This document shows positions 1 to 7,289 of a DNA stretch of 64,000 nt, one piece after another (positions within the stretch are counted from its first letter, which is position 1; every line of letters begins with the position of its first letter). Source of the stretch: Lachnospiraceae bacterium (GTDB lineage Bacteria; Bacillota; Clostridia; Lachnospirales; Lachnospiraceae); contig SVFE01000003.1 of NCBI GenBank assembly GCA_015057055.1, positions 1-64,000 of the forward strand. The letters are read 5' to 3'. The notes under the pieces were generated by a model, which did no database searches, was not told the DNA's origin, and saw only the letters and a program-made list of their open reading frames with translations. Made by a program: the position numbers and the translations under genes.

Positions 1-36
1 GTTGTGGAACAGAGTGTGATTGAGAAGTATTTATGA
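1..36 (+). CDS. C-terminal tail of an upstream gene (partial)
   Basis: An open frame runs in from the window edge and ends at TGA 34-36, giving only eleven residues (VVEQSVIEKYL). The next start codon follows with a good ribosome-binding site, which fits the end of a co-transcribed gene. Too little is present to name it, and chance openness is possible. Confidence 0.3.
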   Translation, partial: VVEQSVIEKYL

Positions 37-50
37 TAAGGAGAGCGCAA

Positions 51-185
51 ATGGTACTTTTAGTAGTCGATACACAGAAATTAATAACTACGCCGGATTT
101 GTACAATTTCAGTGCGTTTGAGGATGCTGTTAAAACATTAATTGCAGCGGCCAGAGAGAATGATGTTGAAGACCGGATAGTATAA
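51..185 (+). pseudogene. Truncated isochorismatase-like cysteine hydrolase remnant
   Basis: A 44-residue frame starts at ATG 51 behind AAGGAGAG. It begins MVLLVVDTQK, the first beta strand of the isochorismatase/cysteine-hydrolase fold, where the Asp after two or three hydrophobic residues is a catalytic residue. The family is normally about 170-220 residues, but here the frame ends at TAA 185 after 'ARENDVEDRIV', before the catalytic Lys and Cys could occur. An intrinsic terminator follows at once. The start and ribosome-binding site are intact, so a short peptide may still be made, but the enzyme cannot be functional. I read it as a deletion remnant. Confidence 0.6.
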
Positions 186-204
186 GATGGATAGAGATAA
201 TGTT

Positions 205-235
205 AAAAACGGAGTGCAAATCACTCCGTTTTTTA
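205..235 (+). terminator. Intrinsic terminator after the hydrolase remnant
   Basis: Stem ACGGAGTG (209-216) pairs with CACTCCGT (222-229) around a five-base loop, followed by a run of T. Confidence 0.85.
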
Positions 236-278
236 TTGTATGAGATAATAGAATAAGAGGTATCACAACACGGGATAA

Positions 279-307
279 TTGACAAAATATCCTTTCTATG
301 ATATTGT
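279..307 (+). promoter_or_regulatory. Promoter of the TetR/oxidoreductase operon
   Basis: TTGACA (279-284) and TATTGT (302-307) with 17-bp spacing form a good sigma-A-type promoter upstream of the TetR gene. The inverted repeat at 307-337 begins at its -10 element. Confidence 0.75.
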
Positions 308-337
308 TAAACAAATGTTCAATGAACAAAAGTTTAA
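307..337. promoter_or_regulatory. Probable TetR operator (31-bp inverted repeat)
   Basis: Outer arms TTAAAC (307-312) / GTTTAA (332-337) and inner arms TGTTCA (316-321) / TGAACA (323-328) are perfectly symmetric about base 322. Only the AAA triplets between them break the symmetry. It sits from the -10 box into the start of the transcript, where a bound repressor would block initiation. Binding by the adjacent TetR protein is inferred from position. Confidence 0.7.
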
Positions 338-403
338 TAAGAAATGGCAGGATTCGCAAAAAGAAGAGTATCGCCAAAATATCACCAGAACGAGGACAAA
401 CCC

Positions 404-979
404 ATGGAAACCAGAAAAGAGCAAAAAGAGCGCAGACGACAGGAAATTTTATATACGGCGCTGGAGCTATTTGTCAGCAAAGGATATGCGGCGACCAAAA
501 TCACGGACATTGCAAAGCAAGCCGATATGAGCAGGGGCCTTATGTTTCATTATTTTGAATCAAAGGAGAAACTGTATGAGGAGTTAATTCGCATGGGGTT
601 GGAAGGGACGATGTATCCGGGCGAACAAAAATGCGAGCATGCCATTGACTTTTTTACGAATTTCACCAAGGAGCTGTTTGCCTATATGATAGAGCAACCG
701 ATGGTAGCGAAGTTTTTCGTACTGATGGCGGAGGCGCAGCGAAGCGAAGCGACGCCGGAGCACATCCGGGAAATTGCGATGCGGGTCAATGTAATTGAGC
801 AGTTTGTGTCAATCGTGGAATGGGGGCAGCAGGAAGGAACCATTAAAGACGGAGAGCCTTTGGTAATTTCCAATGCTTTTTGGTGCAGTATTCAGGGCAT
901 TGCGGAACGGTATGCAACCAATCAGGATATACCGCTTCCCGAAGCAGATTGGGTTGTTGACATTATAAGAAAACGGTAA
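404..979 (+). CDS. TetR/AcrR family transcriptional regulator
   Basis: A 191-residue repressor of usual TetR length. Residues 1-60 form the TetR_N helix-turn-helix: 'RRRQEILYTALELF', 'ATKITDIAKQADMSRGLMFHYF' region and 'SKEKLYEEL' are diagnostic. The C-terminal half is a helical ligand-binding domain of unknown ligand. I chose ATG 404 over the upstream in-frame ATG 344 because the TetR fold begins here and GAGG lies just upstream; the earlier start would add a basic tail without family support. It lies 75 bp before a flavoprotein gene, probably in the same transcript, and a palindrome overlaps the promoter. Autorepression relieved by a substrate of the downstream enzyme is the likely arrangement, though inferred. 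Confidence 0.85.
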   Translation: METRKEQKERRRQEILYTALELFVSKGYAATKITDIAKQADMSRGLMFHYFESKEKLYEELIRMGLEGTMYPGEQKCEHAIDFFTNFTKELFAYMIEQPMVAKFFVLMAEAQRSEATPEHIREIAMRVNVIEQFVSIVEWGQQEGTIKDGEPLVISNAFWCSIQGIAERYATNQDIPLPEADWVVDIIRKR

Positions 980-1054
980 AAACATTTACAGCAAGGAAAA
1001 AGATAAAGCGTGAGCAGAAAACGTAGAGAAAATATATAGAAAGAAGGACAAAAC

Positions 1055-2530
1055 ATGAAAAAAGTTGTTATCATAGGCGGCGGAATTGCGGGAATGACCG
1101 CAGGAGTATTGCTGCAAAAGGCAGGATTTGCCACAGCGATTTATGAAAAACATACCTTGCCGGGCGGACAGTGTACCGGCTGGAAGAGAGAGGGATATTT
1201 CATCGACAACTGCATCCACTGGTTAACCGGTACCAGACCGGGAAGTGCTTTGCATGAGCTTTGGAAGGAAATCGGTGCGCTGGGCGATGGCGTGGAACTC
1301 CACGAAAAAGAGATGTTTTTTTCTTCCAAGCTGAATGGACAGACGCTGACGTTTTGGCGGGACAAAGAAAGAACGCGGCAGGAGATGCTGGCGTTGTCGC
1401 CGGAGGATGAAGCGGAAATTAACAAAATGATGGAATACGTGACGCTGGCGGAAACGATGACGGTGCCGGTGGAGAAACCCTTTGATGCAATGAATCTCGT
1501 GGATTTTATGAAGCTGGGAATGTCCATGAAATCCATGGGTAAGGTAATGAAAGAGTACGGCAACATGGATATCAATGAATTGGCGATGCGTTTTAAGCAT
1601 CCGCTGATTCGTCGCGCAATCATCGACTATATGCCCGCCGGATATCAAGCGTATGCCTTTTTGGTATCCTACGGAACCGTGACCGGCGGAAACGGCGACA
1701 TACCAAAGGGCGGCTCCCTTGCCATGTCCCTTCGCATTGCCGAAAAGTATAAAGAATATGGCGGCACGCTTCATACCGGCGCCGGCGTAAAATCCATTTT
1801 GCTAAGCGGGAAAAAAGCAGAGGGGATTGTGCTGGAAAGCGGAGAGACGGTCGAAGCAGACTATGTCATTGCCGCCTGCGATACGGATTATACCTTCCGT
1901 CAATTATTGCCGGCAGAGTACATGCCGAAGGCGTTAAAGCAAATGTATGACCGGCGGGACAAGTATCCGGTGAGCAGCGGATTTCAGATTGCTTACGGGG
2001 TAGACGGCGTATTTCCGGAACTGACGGGAACAAGGGTATTTTCTTGTGATGACATAACGGTGGGAAGCCGGATCGTGAATTGCATGAGCGTTCAGTCCTA
2101 TGATTATGAACCGAATTTTGCACCGGAAGGAAAGATGGTTTTGCAGACAAACTTTTCACAGACGGAAGCGGACTACAAGTATTGGCAGGTCCTGTATGAC
2201 GACAGGGAAAATTATGAAAAGAAGAAGGCCGAGATTGCAGGGGAGGCTTTGGCGAGGGTGATAAAAGAGTATCCCTTCCTGGCCGGAAAAATACATGTAA
2301 TCGATGTATGGTCGCCCATGACTTACACGAGATACTGCAATTCCTATAATGGCGCCTACATGAGTTTTGTCACAACAAAGCAGGCGAAGAGTATTACCGT
2401 GCCTGGCGTGGTAAAGGGACTGGGCAATGTGCTTTTGGCAAGCCAATGGCTCATGGGTCCCGGAGGACTTCCCACGGCAGCAGCCATGGGCAAATTTGCG
2501 GCATGGCGGATTATTGAGAAAAAAGTATGA
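1055..2530 (+). CDS. NAD(P)/FAD-dependent oxidoreductase, CrtI/phytoene desaturase-like
   Basis: A 491-residue flavoprotein. The N-terminal dinucleotide-binding motif GGGIAGMTAG (about residues 8-17) is followed by 'YEKHTLPGGQCTGW', the pattern of the CrtI / retinol-saturase-like amine oxidoreductase superfamily. The C-terminal 'WLMGPGGLPTAAAMGKFAA' segment is the second FAD-contacting motif. No transmembrane helix or signal peptide is seen. Homologues in gut Clostridia are mostly annotated only as FAD-dependent oxidoreductases. The absence of carotenoid genes nearby argues against a real carotenoid role, and the substrate is unknown. It is preceded by AGAAGGA at 1041-1047. The gene is probably co-transcribed with the TetR repressor upstream. 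Confidence 0.8.
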   Translation: MKKVVIIGGGIAGMTAGVLLQKAGFATAIYEKHTLPGGQCTGWKREGYFIDNCIHWLTGTRPGSALHELWKEIGALGDGVELHEKEMFFSSKLNGQTLTFWRDKERTRQEMLALSPEDEAEINKMMEYVTLAETMTVPVEKPFDAMNLVDFMKLGMSMKSMGKVMKEYGNMDINELAMRFKHPLIRRAIIDYMPAGYQAYAFLVSYGTVTGGNGDIPKGGSLAMSLRIAEKYKEYGGTLHTGAGVKSILLSGKKAEGIVLESGETVEADYVIAACDTDYTFRQLLPAEYMPKALKQMYDRRDKYPVSSGFQIAYGVDGVFPELTGTRVFSCDDITVGSRIVNCMSVQSYDYEPNFAPEGKMVLQTNFSQTEADYKYWQVLYDDRENYEKKKAEIAGEALARVIKEYPFLAGKIHVIDVWSPMTYTRYCNSYNGAYMSFVTTKQAKSITVPGVVKGLGNVLLASQWLMGPGGLPTAAAMGKFAAWRIIEKKV

Positions 2531-2578
2531 AATGACTTCGGTAAATTTATTGTGCGGGAGGCAGAACAGGAGGCGCGT

Positions 2579-3175
2579 GTGGACAACACATTGGAATATT
2601 ACAATCAAAATGCAAAGCAGTTTGTGGAAGGGACGGCCTTTGTGGATTTTGCCGGGACCCAGGAGCGGTTTCTGGCAAAGGTGGCGGAGGGCGCCTGCAT
2701 TCTGGATTTTGGGTGCGGTTCCGGACGCGATGCCAAGTACTTTTTGGAGAAGGGGTACCGGGTGGAGGCCACCGACGGCTCCCCCGAGATTTGCCGCGCG
2801 GCCACGGAATATACCGGGATACCGGTGAAGGAGCTGCGGTTTGAGGAGCTGGATGCGCAGGATACATACGACGGCATCTGGGCCTGTTCCTCCATTTTGC
2901 ATCTGGATAAAAAGGCGCTTCGGGGCGTGTTAAAAAAGATGGCAGCAGCGTTAAAGGCAAAGGGCGTCATCTACACTTCCTTTAAATACGGGGATTTTGA
3001 AGGGGAGCGCGGCGGCAGGTATTTTACGGATTTTACGAAGGAATCCTTTGAAGAATATATGGGGGACGTCCCGGAATTACAGGTGGAAGAATGTTGGATT
3101 ACCGGGGATGTGAGACCCGGAAGGGGCGAGGAGAAATGGCTGAATCTGATTTTGCGAAAGTCGGATATGAACTGA
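2579..3175 (+). CDS. Class I SAM-dependent methyltransferase
   Basis: A 198-residue Rossmann-fold methyltransferase. Motif I is DFGCGSGRDA (about residues 42-51), with acidic motif II at 'VEATDGSPE', motif IV at 'YDGIWACSSILHL' and a post-IV 'GVIYTSFKYG'. This resembles UbiE/TehB-type small-molecule methyltransferases. It lacks the DPPY/NPPF motif of DNA adenine methyltransferases, so it is not an obvious restriction partner. I chose GTG 2579, five bases after AGGAGG (2568-2573); a GTG at 2552 is in frame but has no ribosome-binding site. The 3' end overlaps the HNH gene by 40 bp, so the two are translationally coupled. The function of the pair is unknown. Confidence 0.75.
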   Translation: MDNTLEYYNQNAKQFVEGTAFVDFAGTQERFLAKVAEGACILDFGCGSGRDAKYFLEKGYRVEATDGSPEICRAATEYTGIPVKELRFEELDAQDTYDGIWACSSILHLDKKALRGVLKKMAAALKAKGVIYTSFKYGDFEGERGGRYFTDFTKESFEEYMGDVPELQVEECWITGDVRPGRGEEKWLNLILRKSDMN

Positions 3176-4314
3176 GGATTGACGGGAAATATTATAATGC
3201 GCTGGACATCGAGAGCTTCTCGCTCATGATGAAGGCCCCGTCCTACTGCTACAAATTTTATTGGCTGGAGGCGATTGTGCGGCTGATTTCGGAGGGCGTT
3301 ACGGAGACGACCTTTGACGCAATCATTGATGAAATGATTTGCAATGCATGGTATTCGGTGCGGGAGTTTCACATTCATCTTAGCGGCGTGCAGGCGGACG
3401 GCGAAGTGCGGGACGGCTTGGAGCGGGCAGTGCTTCTGCTGACGAACTTATCCAAACTGCCGGCCAATGCTTCGAAGGTGGAGATAAAGAATGCCATCCG
3501 GGAGTACAACGGGGAACTAAAGCCCTATAAGGAACAGCTCACCAATATGGTGCCTTACCGGGCGCTGGCAGGATTCTTTCACAAGTGCGAGGAGAGTGCC
3601 GACTGGGGAAGCGTGCGCCGTCTCACGGAGTACATAGCGAAAATCAACCGGGAGGTAGTGCGCCTTCCGTATATTCTGGGCGAGGAGAGCAAGCTAAAGA
3701 AAAAGGTGTACTTTCAGGATGCCTGGGTAGAAATGATGAAAGACCAGACGGTGGCAATCCTTGGCTGGATTCAGTATGAGAAGGTGAAGTGGCTGCAAAA
3801 CAACAATCCGGAGGTGCCGGGGCTCATCTACAAGTTGACACCCATGGATGAAAAAATGCGAAAGCTGGGGCATGTCCGCAAGCTTTGGGAAGGCATCCTT
3901 GCCGTGAGCGAAGTGCGGGACGTGTTTACGGACGAAGCGATTGTGTCCAAGCAGTACGACGTGGACCATTTCATCCCCTGGTCCTTTGTGATGAATGATG
4001 AATTGTGGAATCTGATGCCTATGGATTCCTCCCTGAATTCCTCCAAGAGCAACCGGCTGCCAAAGTGGAATCCGTTCTTCGACCGCTTTGCCAAAAATCA
4101 ATTCGTGATGTACCGGCTCATCCATGAGAAGGAGGGCATCCGGAAACTGTACGAGGCCTGTTACCGGGATAACCTGCATTCGATTTGGGCCGGGCAGGAG
4201 CTGTACCGCAAGGGCAACAGCGAAGAGGAATTTCGAAATATCCTGCAAAAGAACATGCAACCGGTCTATGATTCTGCAAGACGGCAGGGGTATGAAGTTT
4301 GGAGTAGGGGGTAG
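3136..4314 (+). CDS. HNH endonuclease domain protein
   Basis: A 392-residue protein. The N-terminal ~270 residues are mainly helical and not recognised. The HNH (beta-beta-alpha metal finger) nuclease motif lies near residue 275: 'YDVDHFIPW' supplies the DH pair, 'LWNLMPMDSSLNSSKSNRLP' the central Asn and the Ser/Asn-Lys turn typical of HNH_4/5 proteins. The start at ATG 3136 is preceded by GAGGAG and lies inside the methyltransferase gene; an in-frame ATG 3091 has no such site. The tight overlap suggests a two-gene module. Standalone HNH proteins with long helical N-termini are common in defence islands and prophage remnants, but the target is unknown. Confidence 0.75.
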   Translation: MAESDFAKVGYELRIDGKYYNALDIESFSLMMKAPSYCYKFYWLEAIVRLISEGVTETTFDAIIDEMICNAWYSVREFHIHLSGVQADGEVRDGLERAVLLLTNLSKLPANASKVEIKNAIREYNGELKPYKEQLTNMVPYRALAGFFHKCEESADWGSVRRLTEYIAKINREVVRLPYILGEESKLKKKVYFQDAWVEMMKDQTVAILGWIQYEKVKWLQNNNPEVPGLIYKLTPMDEKMRKLGHVRKLWEGILAVSEVRDVFTDEAIVSKQYDVDHFIPWSFVMNDELWNLMPMDSSLNSSKSNRLPKWNPFFDRFAKNQFVMYRLIHEKEGIRKLYEACYRDNLHSIWAGQELYRKGNSEEEFRNILQKNMQPVYDSARRQGYEVWSRG

Positions 4315-4340
4315 ATCGTGCGATTTAGGAGACGTAAAAT

Positions 4341-4735
4341 ATGAAAATTGAGATAGGAGAATCCTTATTTTATTCTTGGCTTAGACATGTTAAAGAAGAT
4401 ATAGCACAATACAATTCACAATGTGAATATTGGAAGAATAAGAATATTGAACATGGTGTGTTGAGGGACATATCCAATTTTCAACTGCTGTGTAGTTGTT
4501 GTAATCAAAAGAAGGGGGCACAAACATATATTGGTATGGAGAGCCGGACAATGATTGGTTCCTTCGCTGAAACATTTCTTCGCTTTAAGTAAGCTGATTG
4601 AACTATCCGTTCAATGACAAAGACTTGACTTTGAGATATCCTTTTATTAGGAACTTTGAATGGGTTCCGGTAAGAGAATATTTTTATTTGGAAGAGGAGG
4701 ATTGTCATGGGGACCAATTATTATTTTATGAGTAA
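4341..4735 (+). pseudogene. Frameshifted remnant of a conserved hypothetical protein
   Basis: The first frame (4341-4592) begins MKIEIGESLFYSWLRHVKE and contains 'LLCSCCNQKKGAQ', a Cys-rich HNH-finger-like stretch. It then stops at 4592. A second frame from about 4601 reads 'NYPFNDKDLTLRYPF' and continues through 'WVPVREYFYLEEEDCHGDQ' to TAA 4733-4735, which looks like the natural C-terminus. Between them, all frames are broken within 30 bases, so at least two indels have occurred. The remnant's 3' end overlaps the first 29 bases of the next gene. It is AT-richer than the HNH gene before it. I infer a decayed gene of a conserved family. The original function is not known. Confidence 0.65.
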
Positions 4736-5183
4736 GAATAAGGAACGGATGCACCTGAATAAATTAAGTTCCGGATGGCGGCCCTTGTTTCAGAAGCATC
4801 AGGCGTTTGATAGTTTTCGGAAGTTGGAGGCGTTTTACCGGGAGCATCAGGCGGATTTGGAGATTTGCGATGAATACGGGAGGCAGTATTCATGGGAGGA
4901 ATATTTTGAGACGGTTTACGCCCATAGCCGGTGTCATCCGGAACCGATGAAGTGGGTGTATGAAGTGGTCCCTATGTTTCCGGATAAGAAACCTTACCTG
5001 CGGACGGTGGGATGCAGTGAAGAAGAGGCGGAGCTTTATAGTCCGTTTAATCATATAGAGTATGAGAAGACGCTACAGAAAGCAAGGCAGAAATTCGGTG
5101 TATATGAGCGGTCGTATGGGGATATAAAGTATTGGAATGATCCGGATTATCTGTTTGATTGGACGGATGGGGAGTTTGCGTAG
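4707..5183 (+). CDS. Conserved hypothetical protein (MGTNYY family)
   Basis: A 158-residue soluble protein starting MGTNYYFMSKNKERMHL behind GGAGGA. Small proteins opening with MGTNYY occur in phages and in scattered bacterial accessory regions. Many carry a Cys-rich or His-rich centre followed by a Trp- and Tyr-rich core such as 'SSGWRPLFQKH' seen here; no function has been established that I know of. Its start lies inside the preceding pseudogene, so its upstream region was formed, or kept, during decay of that gene. It ends 128 bp before a defence-like pair. There is no signal peptide or membrane segment. Confidence 0.6.
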   Translation: MGTNYYFMSKNKERMHLNKLSSGWRPLFQKHQAFDSFRKLEAFYREHQADLEICDEYGRQYSWEEYFETVYAHSRCHPEPMKWVYEVVPMFPDKKPYLRTVGCSEEEAELYSPFNHIEYEKTLQKARQKFGVYERSYGDIKYWNDPDYLFDWTDGEFA

Positions 5184-5193
5184 AAAGATTGGG

Positions 5194-5208
5194 CTGGTCG
5201 AAAGACCC
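5194..5208 (+). repeat. Short GAAA-tetraloop hairpin motif, copy 1
   Basis: The 15-mer CTGGTCGAAAGACCC occurs identically here and at 9448-9462, in both cases followed within two bases by GGTCCA. It folds as GGTC-GAAA-GACC, a stem capped by a GNRA tetraloop, which points to a function in RNA. Both copies lie in intergenic regions upstream of accessory genes. Confidence 0.5.
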
Positions 5209-5222
5209 TGGTCCACCGAACG

Positions 5223-5277
5223 GCGGAAAATATTTCTTGTGCAAAAATGTTGCATAAAAAATATTTTCCGCTATAAT
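5223..5277 (+). promoter_or_regulatory. Promoter with 13-bp inverted repeat for the ATPase/TOPRIM pair
   Basis: Promoter TTGCAT (5250-5255), 16-bp spacer, TATAAT (5272-5277). A perfect 13-bp inverted repeat, GCGGAAAATATTT (5223-5235) and AAATATTTTCCGC (5259-5271), places its right arm exactly in the spacer between -35 and -10. A dimeric regulator bound here would block RNA polymerase. No regulator gene is adjacent, so it may be the ATPase/TOPRIM complex itself or a distant factor. Confidence 0.7.
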
Positions 5278-5311
5278 AATATTACGAAGAATTCTGCAGG
5301 AGGTAACTACA

Positions 5312-6589
5312 ATGATTATAGAGATTAGAGCAAAAAATTGTTTCGCATTTGAAGAGGAAATCAGCTTTTCCATGAAAGCGGATATGAGAAACAAGAAGTT
5401 TGCATCAAATGTTCATAGAGAGAATAATTTCAACGTACTGAAGACTGCCGGTGTTTATGGTCCTAACAATGTAGGAAAAACATGCCTTGTGAAATGTATC
5501 AGAGCAATTAAGAGTGTTTTGTTAGATAAGGAAAGCGGGTTGCTTTGTAATATATTTTCAAACGATGAAGTATGTCAATTGGGAGTGACATTTTTATCTT
5601 TGGGAAGAAAGTTTTCATATGATTTTTGGTACAATGCAAAGACCGGAGAATATGTGTATGAATCTTTTACAGAAATATTAAAAGACCAATATGGTAATGA
5701 AAAAGAAGTTCTTTGGTTAAAGCGAGATACCATAAAAGAAGAATATTACTGTATTGATGAAGATGCGCAGAAGATGATGTCTATTATTTCAAAGAATAAC
5801 TTGTTCTGCTACTTAGTAGATACAACAAAGTTTGAATCTTTGAACGAGATGAAAAATATCTTAGTCGGTTTTGCGGAAAAGATTGATATCATTAACATGA
5901 ATAATATTCCTATGAAGCATACAATCGAATTGCTGAAGAACAGAAATAATATTCAGGAAAAGATTATAGAGTTTATTAAGAATGCAGATTTGTATATGGA
6001 TGATTTTAGGTATGTCGGTGAAGATAATCTTCAAATAGAGGCAATTGATGAAGTCGGAAAACCGGAAGAAAAAGCGTTAGATATTCCTGAAAATATCATG
6101 GACCAAATACGATTGGTTTCAACATATAAGGGAGTTCCTGTTCCCAGTATGATATTTGATTCTACCGGAACCAAGAAGATTGCTGCAATAGCAAGCTATG
6201 TGATTGAAGCATTGGAAGAAGGCCGATACTTGGTTGTGGATGAATTGGACAGCAGTATTCATTTCAAACTGACAAGAGCTATCGTTGCATTATTTAATAA
6301 TGAGCTTAACACCAATGCACAGATGATTTTTACGGTTCATGATATTAATCTGATGGATTGTAAGAGAATGTTTAGAAAAGAGCAGATATGGTTTGTTCAC
6401 AAGGATGAAGAAGGCGTATATGTGTATTCGCTTGCAGATTTTACAGCGCAGGAAGGGGTGCGGGATACCACAGATGTTATGGAGAAATATAGGAAGGGGG
6501 CACTTGGCGCACTTCCTGATCCTGAATTGATAAAATCACTCCTGAGTATCAAAGGAAATGCGAAGGGAGTGGTTGCCGATGCAGAATAA
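5312..6589 (+). CDS. AAA family ATPase, AbiLi/RloA-like (putative defence)
   Basis: A 425-residue ABC/SMC-related AAA ATPase of the AAA_15/AAA_21 type. Walker A is GPNNVGKT (residues 50-57), Walker B 'YLVVDELDSS' lies near 305-313, and the switch histidine is in 'IFTVHDINL'. A helical insertion sits between them. This is the architecture of OLD-family and AbiL/RloA abortive-infection ATPases. The start is fixed by AGGAGG eight bases upstream. The stop overlaps the following TOPRIM-like gene by 11 bp. Base composition is AT-richer than the flanking genes, in keeping with transfer. Assignment to phage defence comes from family and partner, not from direct evidence. Confidence 0.75.
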   Translation: MIIEIRAKNCFAFEEEISFSMKADMRNKKFASNVHRENNFNVLKTAGVYGPNNVGKTCLVKCIRAIKSVLLDKESGLLCNIFSNDEVCQLGVTFLSLGRKFSYDFWYNAKTGEYVYESFTEILKDQYGNEKEVLWLKRDTIKEEYYCIDEDAQKMMSIISKNNLFCYLVDTTKFESLNEMKNILVGFAEKIDIINMNNIPMKHTIELLKNRNNIQEKIIEFIKNADLYMDDFRYVGEDNLQIEAIDEVGKPEEKALDIPENIMDQIRLVSTYKGVPVPSMIFDSTGTKKIAAIASYVIEALEEGRYLVVDELDSSIHFKLTRAIVALFNNELNTNAQMIFTVHDINLMDCKRMFRKEQIWFVHKDEEGVYVYSLADFTAQEGVRDTTDVMEKYRKGALGALPDPELIKSLLSIKGNAKGVVADAE

Positions 6590-7214
6590 ACTTCCTAAGT
6601 TGTTTGATAAGCATAAAATATGTGTTATCTGTGAAGGGAATGAGGAGTATGAATACCTCGAACGTTTAAAGGCATTGAAGGTGTGGGATGCACAGTATGA
6701 AATCATTTCTGATAATGCCGGTGGGAATGGTAATATTCCGGCGAGGTATCAGGACAGCTATCAGAATGGTTCCTATGAATTAGTACTAGTATTTTGCGAT
6801 ACTGAGAAGAAACCGTATGAACAATATGAAGATATTAAACGCAAGATTAATGAGTTTCATGGAGTTGAGAGCGCTGCGGATGAAGTTATTATGTTTGGCA
6901 ATCCATGCACAATGCAGATAATTGCTAAGCATTGGACAGAGGCATTGATTAAGACACCGGCCAAACCGGTAAATGCACCACTAATTGAAGAGTTTACCGG
7001 CGTTCCCAATTACAAAGGAAGAACGGACCAGATTGAAGCAGTTATGGAGCATATTACGGCAGAGAATTATGCACATATGCGTGAGCGAGTGTGCAAGCTT
7101 GAAATGCAGGACACGGTTATAGGAAGTAGTAATTTCGGAAGATTTATGGAATTATTCGAAAGCCGTGATGCGAAGTGGATTGATAGGATTAATGATGAAT
7201 TAGAGGGAGAATAA
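6579..7214 (+). CDS. TOPRIM/RloB-like effector partner of the ATPase
   Basis: A 211-residue protein. 'KICVICEGNEEYEYL' (Glu19) matches the first acidic motif of TOPRIM nucleases and of RloB/AbiLii proteins, and 'VLVFCDTEKKP' (Asp74) supplies the following DxD-like acidic motif after a hydrophobic strand. The rest is helical and not recognised. I chose ATG 6579, which follows AAGGGAGTGG and overlaps the ATPase stop; an in-frame ATG 6558 lies further inside that gene. Overlap and gene order match the AbiLi-AbiLii and RloA-RloB-type pairs, where the ATPase gates a nuclease-like partner. A DUF4276-like or other TOPRIM variant is the main alternative label. Confidence 0.6.
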   Translation: MQNKLPKLFDKHKICVICEGNEEYEYLERLKALKVWDAQYEIISDNAGGNGNIPARYQDSYQNGSYELVLVFCDTEKKPYEQYEDIKRKINEFHGVESAADEVIMFGNPCTMQIIAKHWTEALIKTPAKPVNAPLIEEFTGVPNYKGRTDQIEAVMEHITAENYAHMRERVCKLEMQDTVIGSSNFGRFMELFESRDAKWIDRINDELEGE

Positions 7215-7254
7215 TATTTTTTATTCGGCGCTCCGTTTTATACCACCGGTATAG

Positions 7255-7283
7255 TTTACAACCTAAACTTTTTGTACTATAAT
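7255..7283 (+). promoter_or_regulatory. Strong promoter upstream of the rtcB leader RNA
   Basis: TTTACA (7255-7260), 17-bp spacer, TATAAT (7278-7283). Transcription would begin near 7290, some 300 bases before rtcB. Confidence 0.8.
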
Positions 7284-7289
7284 GACGAT

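Noticed and set aside
1055-2530. Carotenoid biosynthesis locus
   Set aside because: The flavoprotein resembles phytoene desaturase, but no crtB or other pathway genes are nearby.
2579-4314. Type II restriction-modification system
   Set aside because: The methyltransferase lacks DPPY/NPPF or cytosine-methylase motifs, so it is unlikely to protect DNA.
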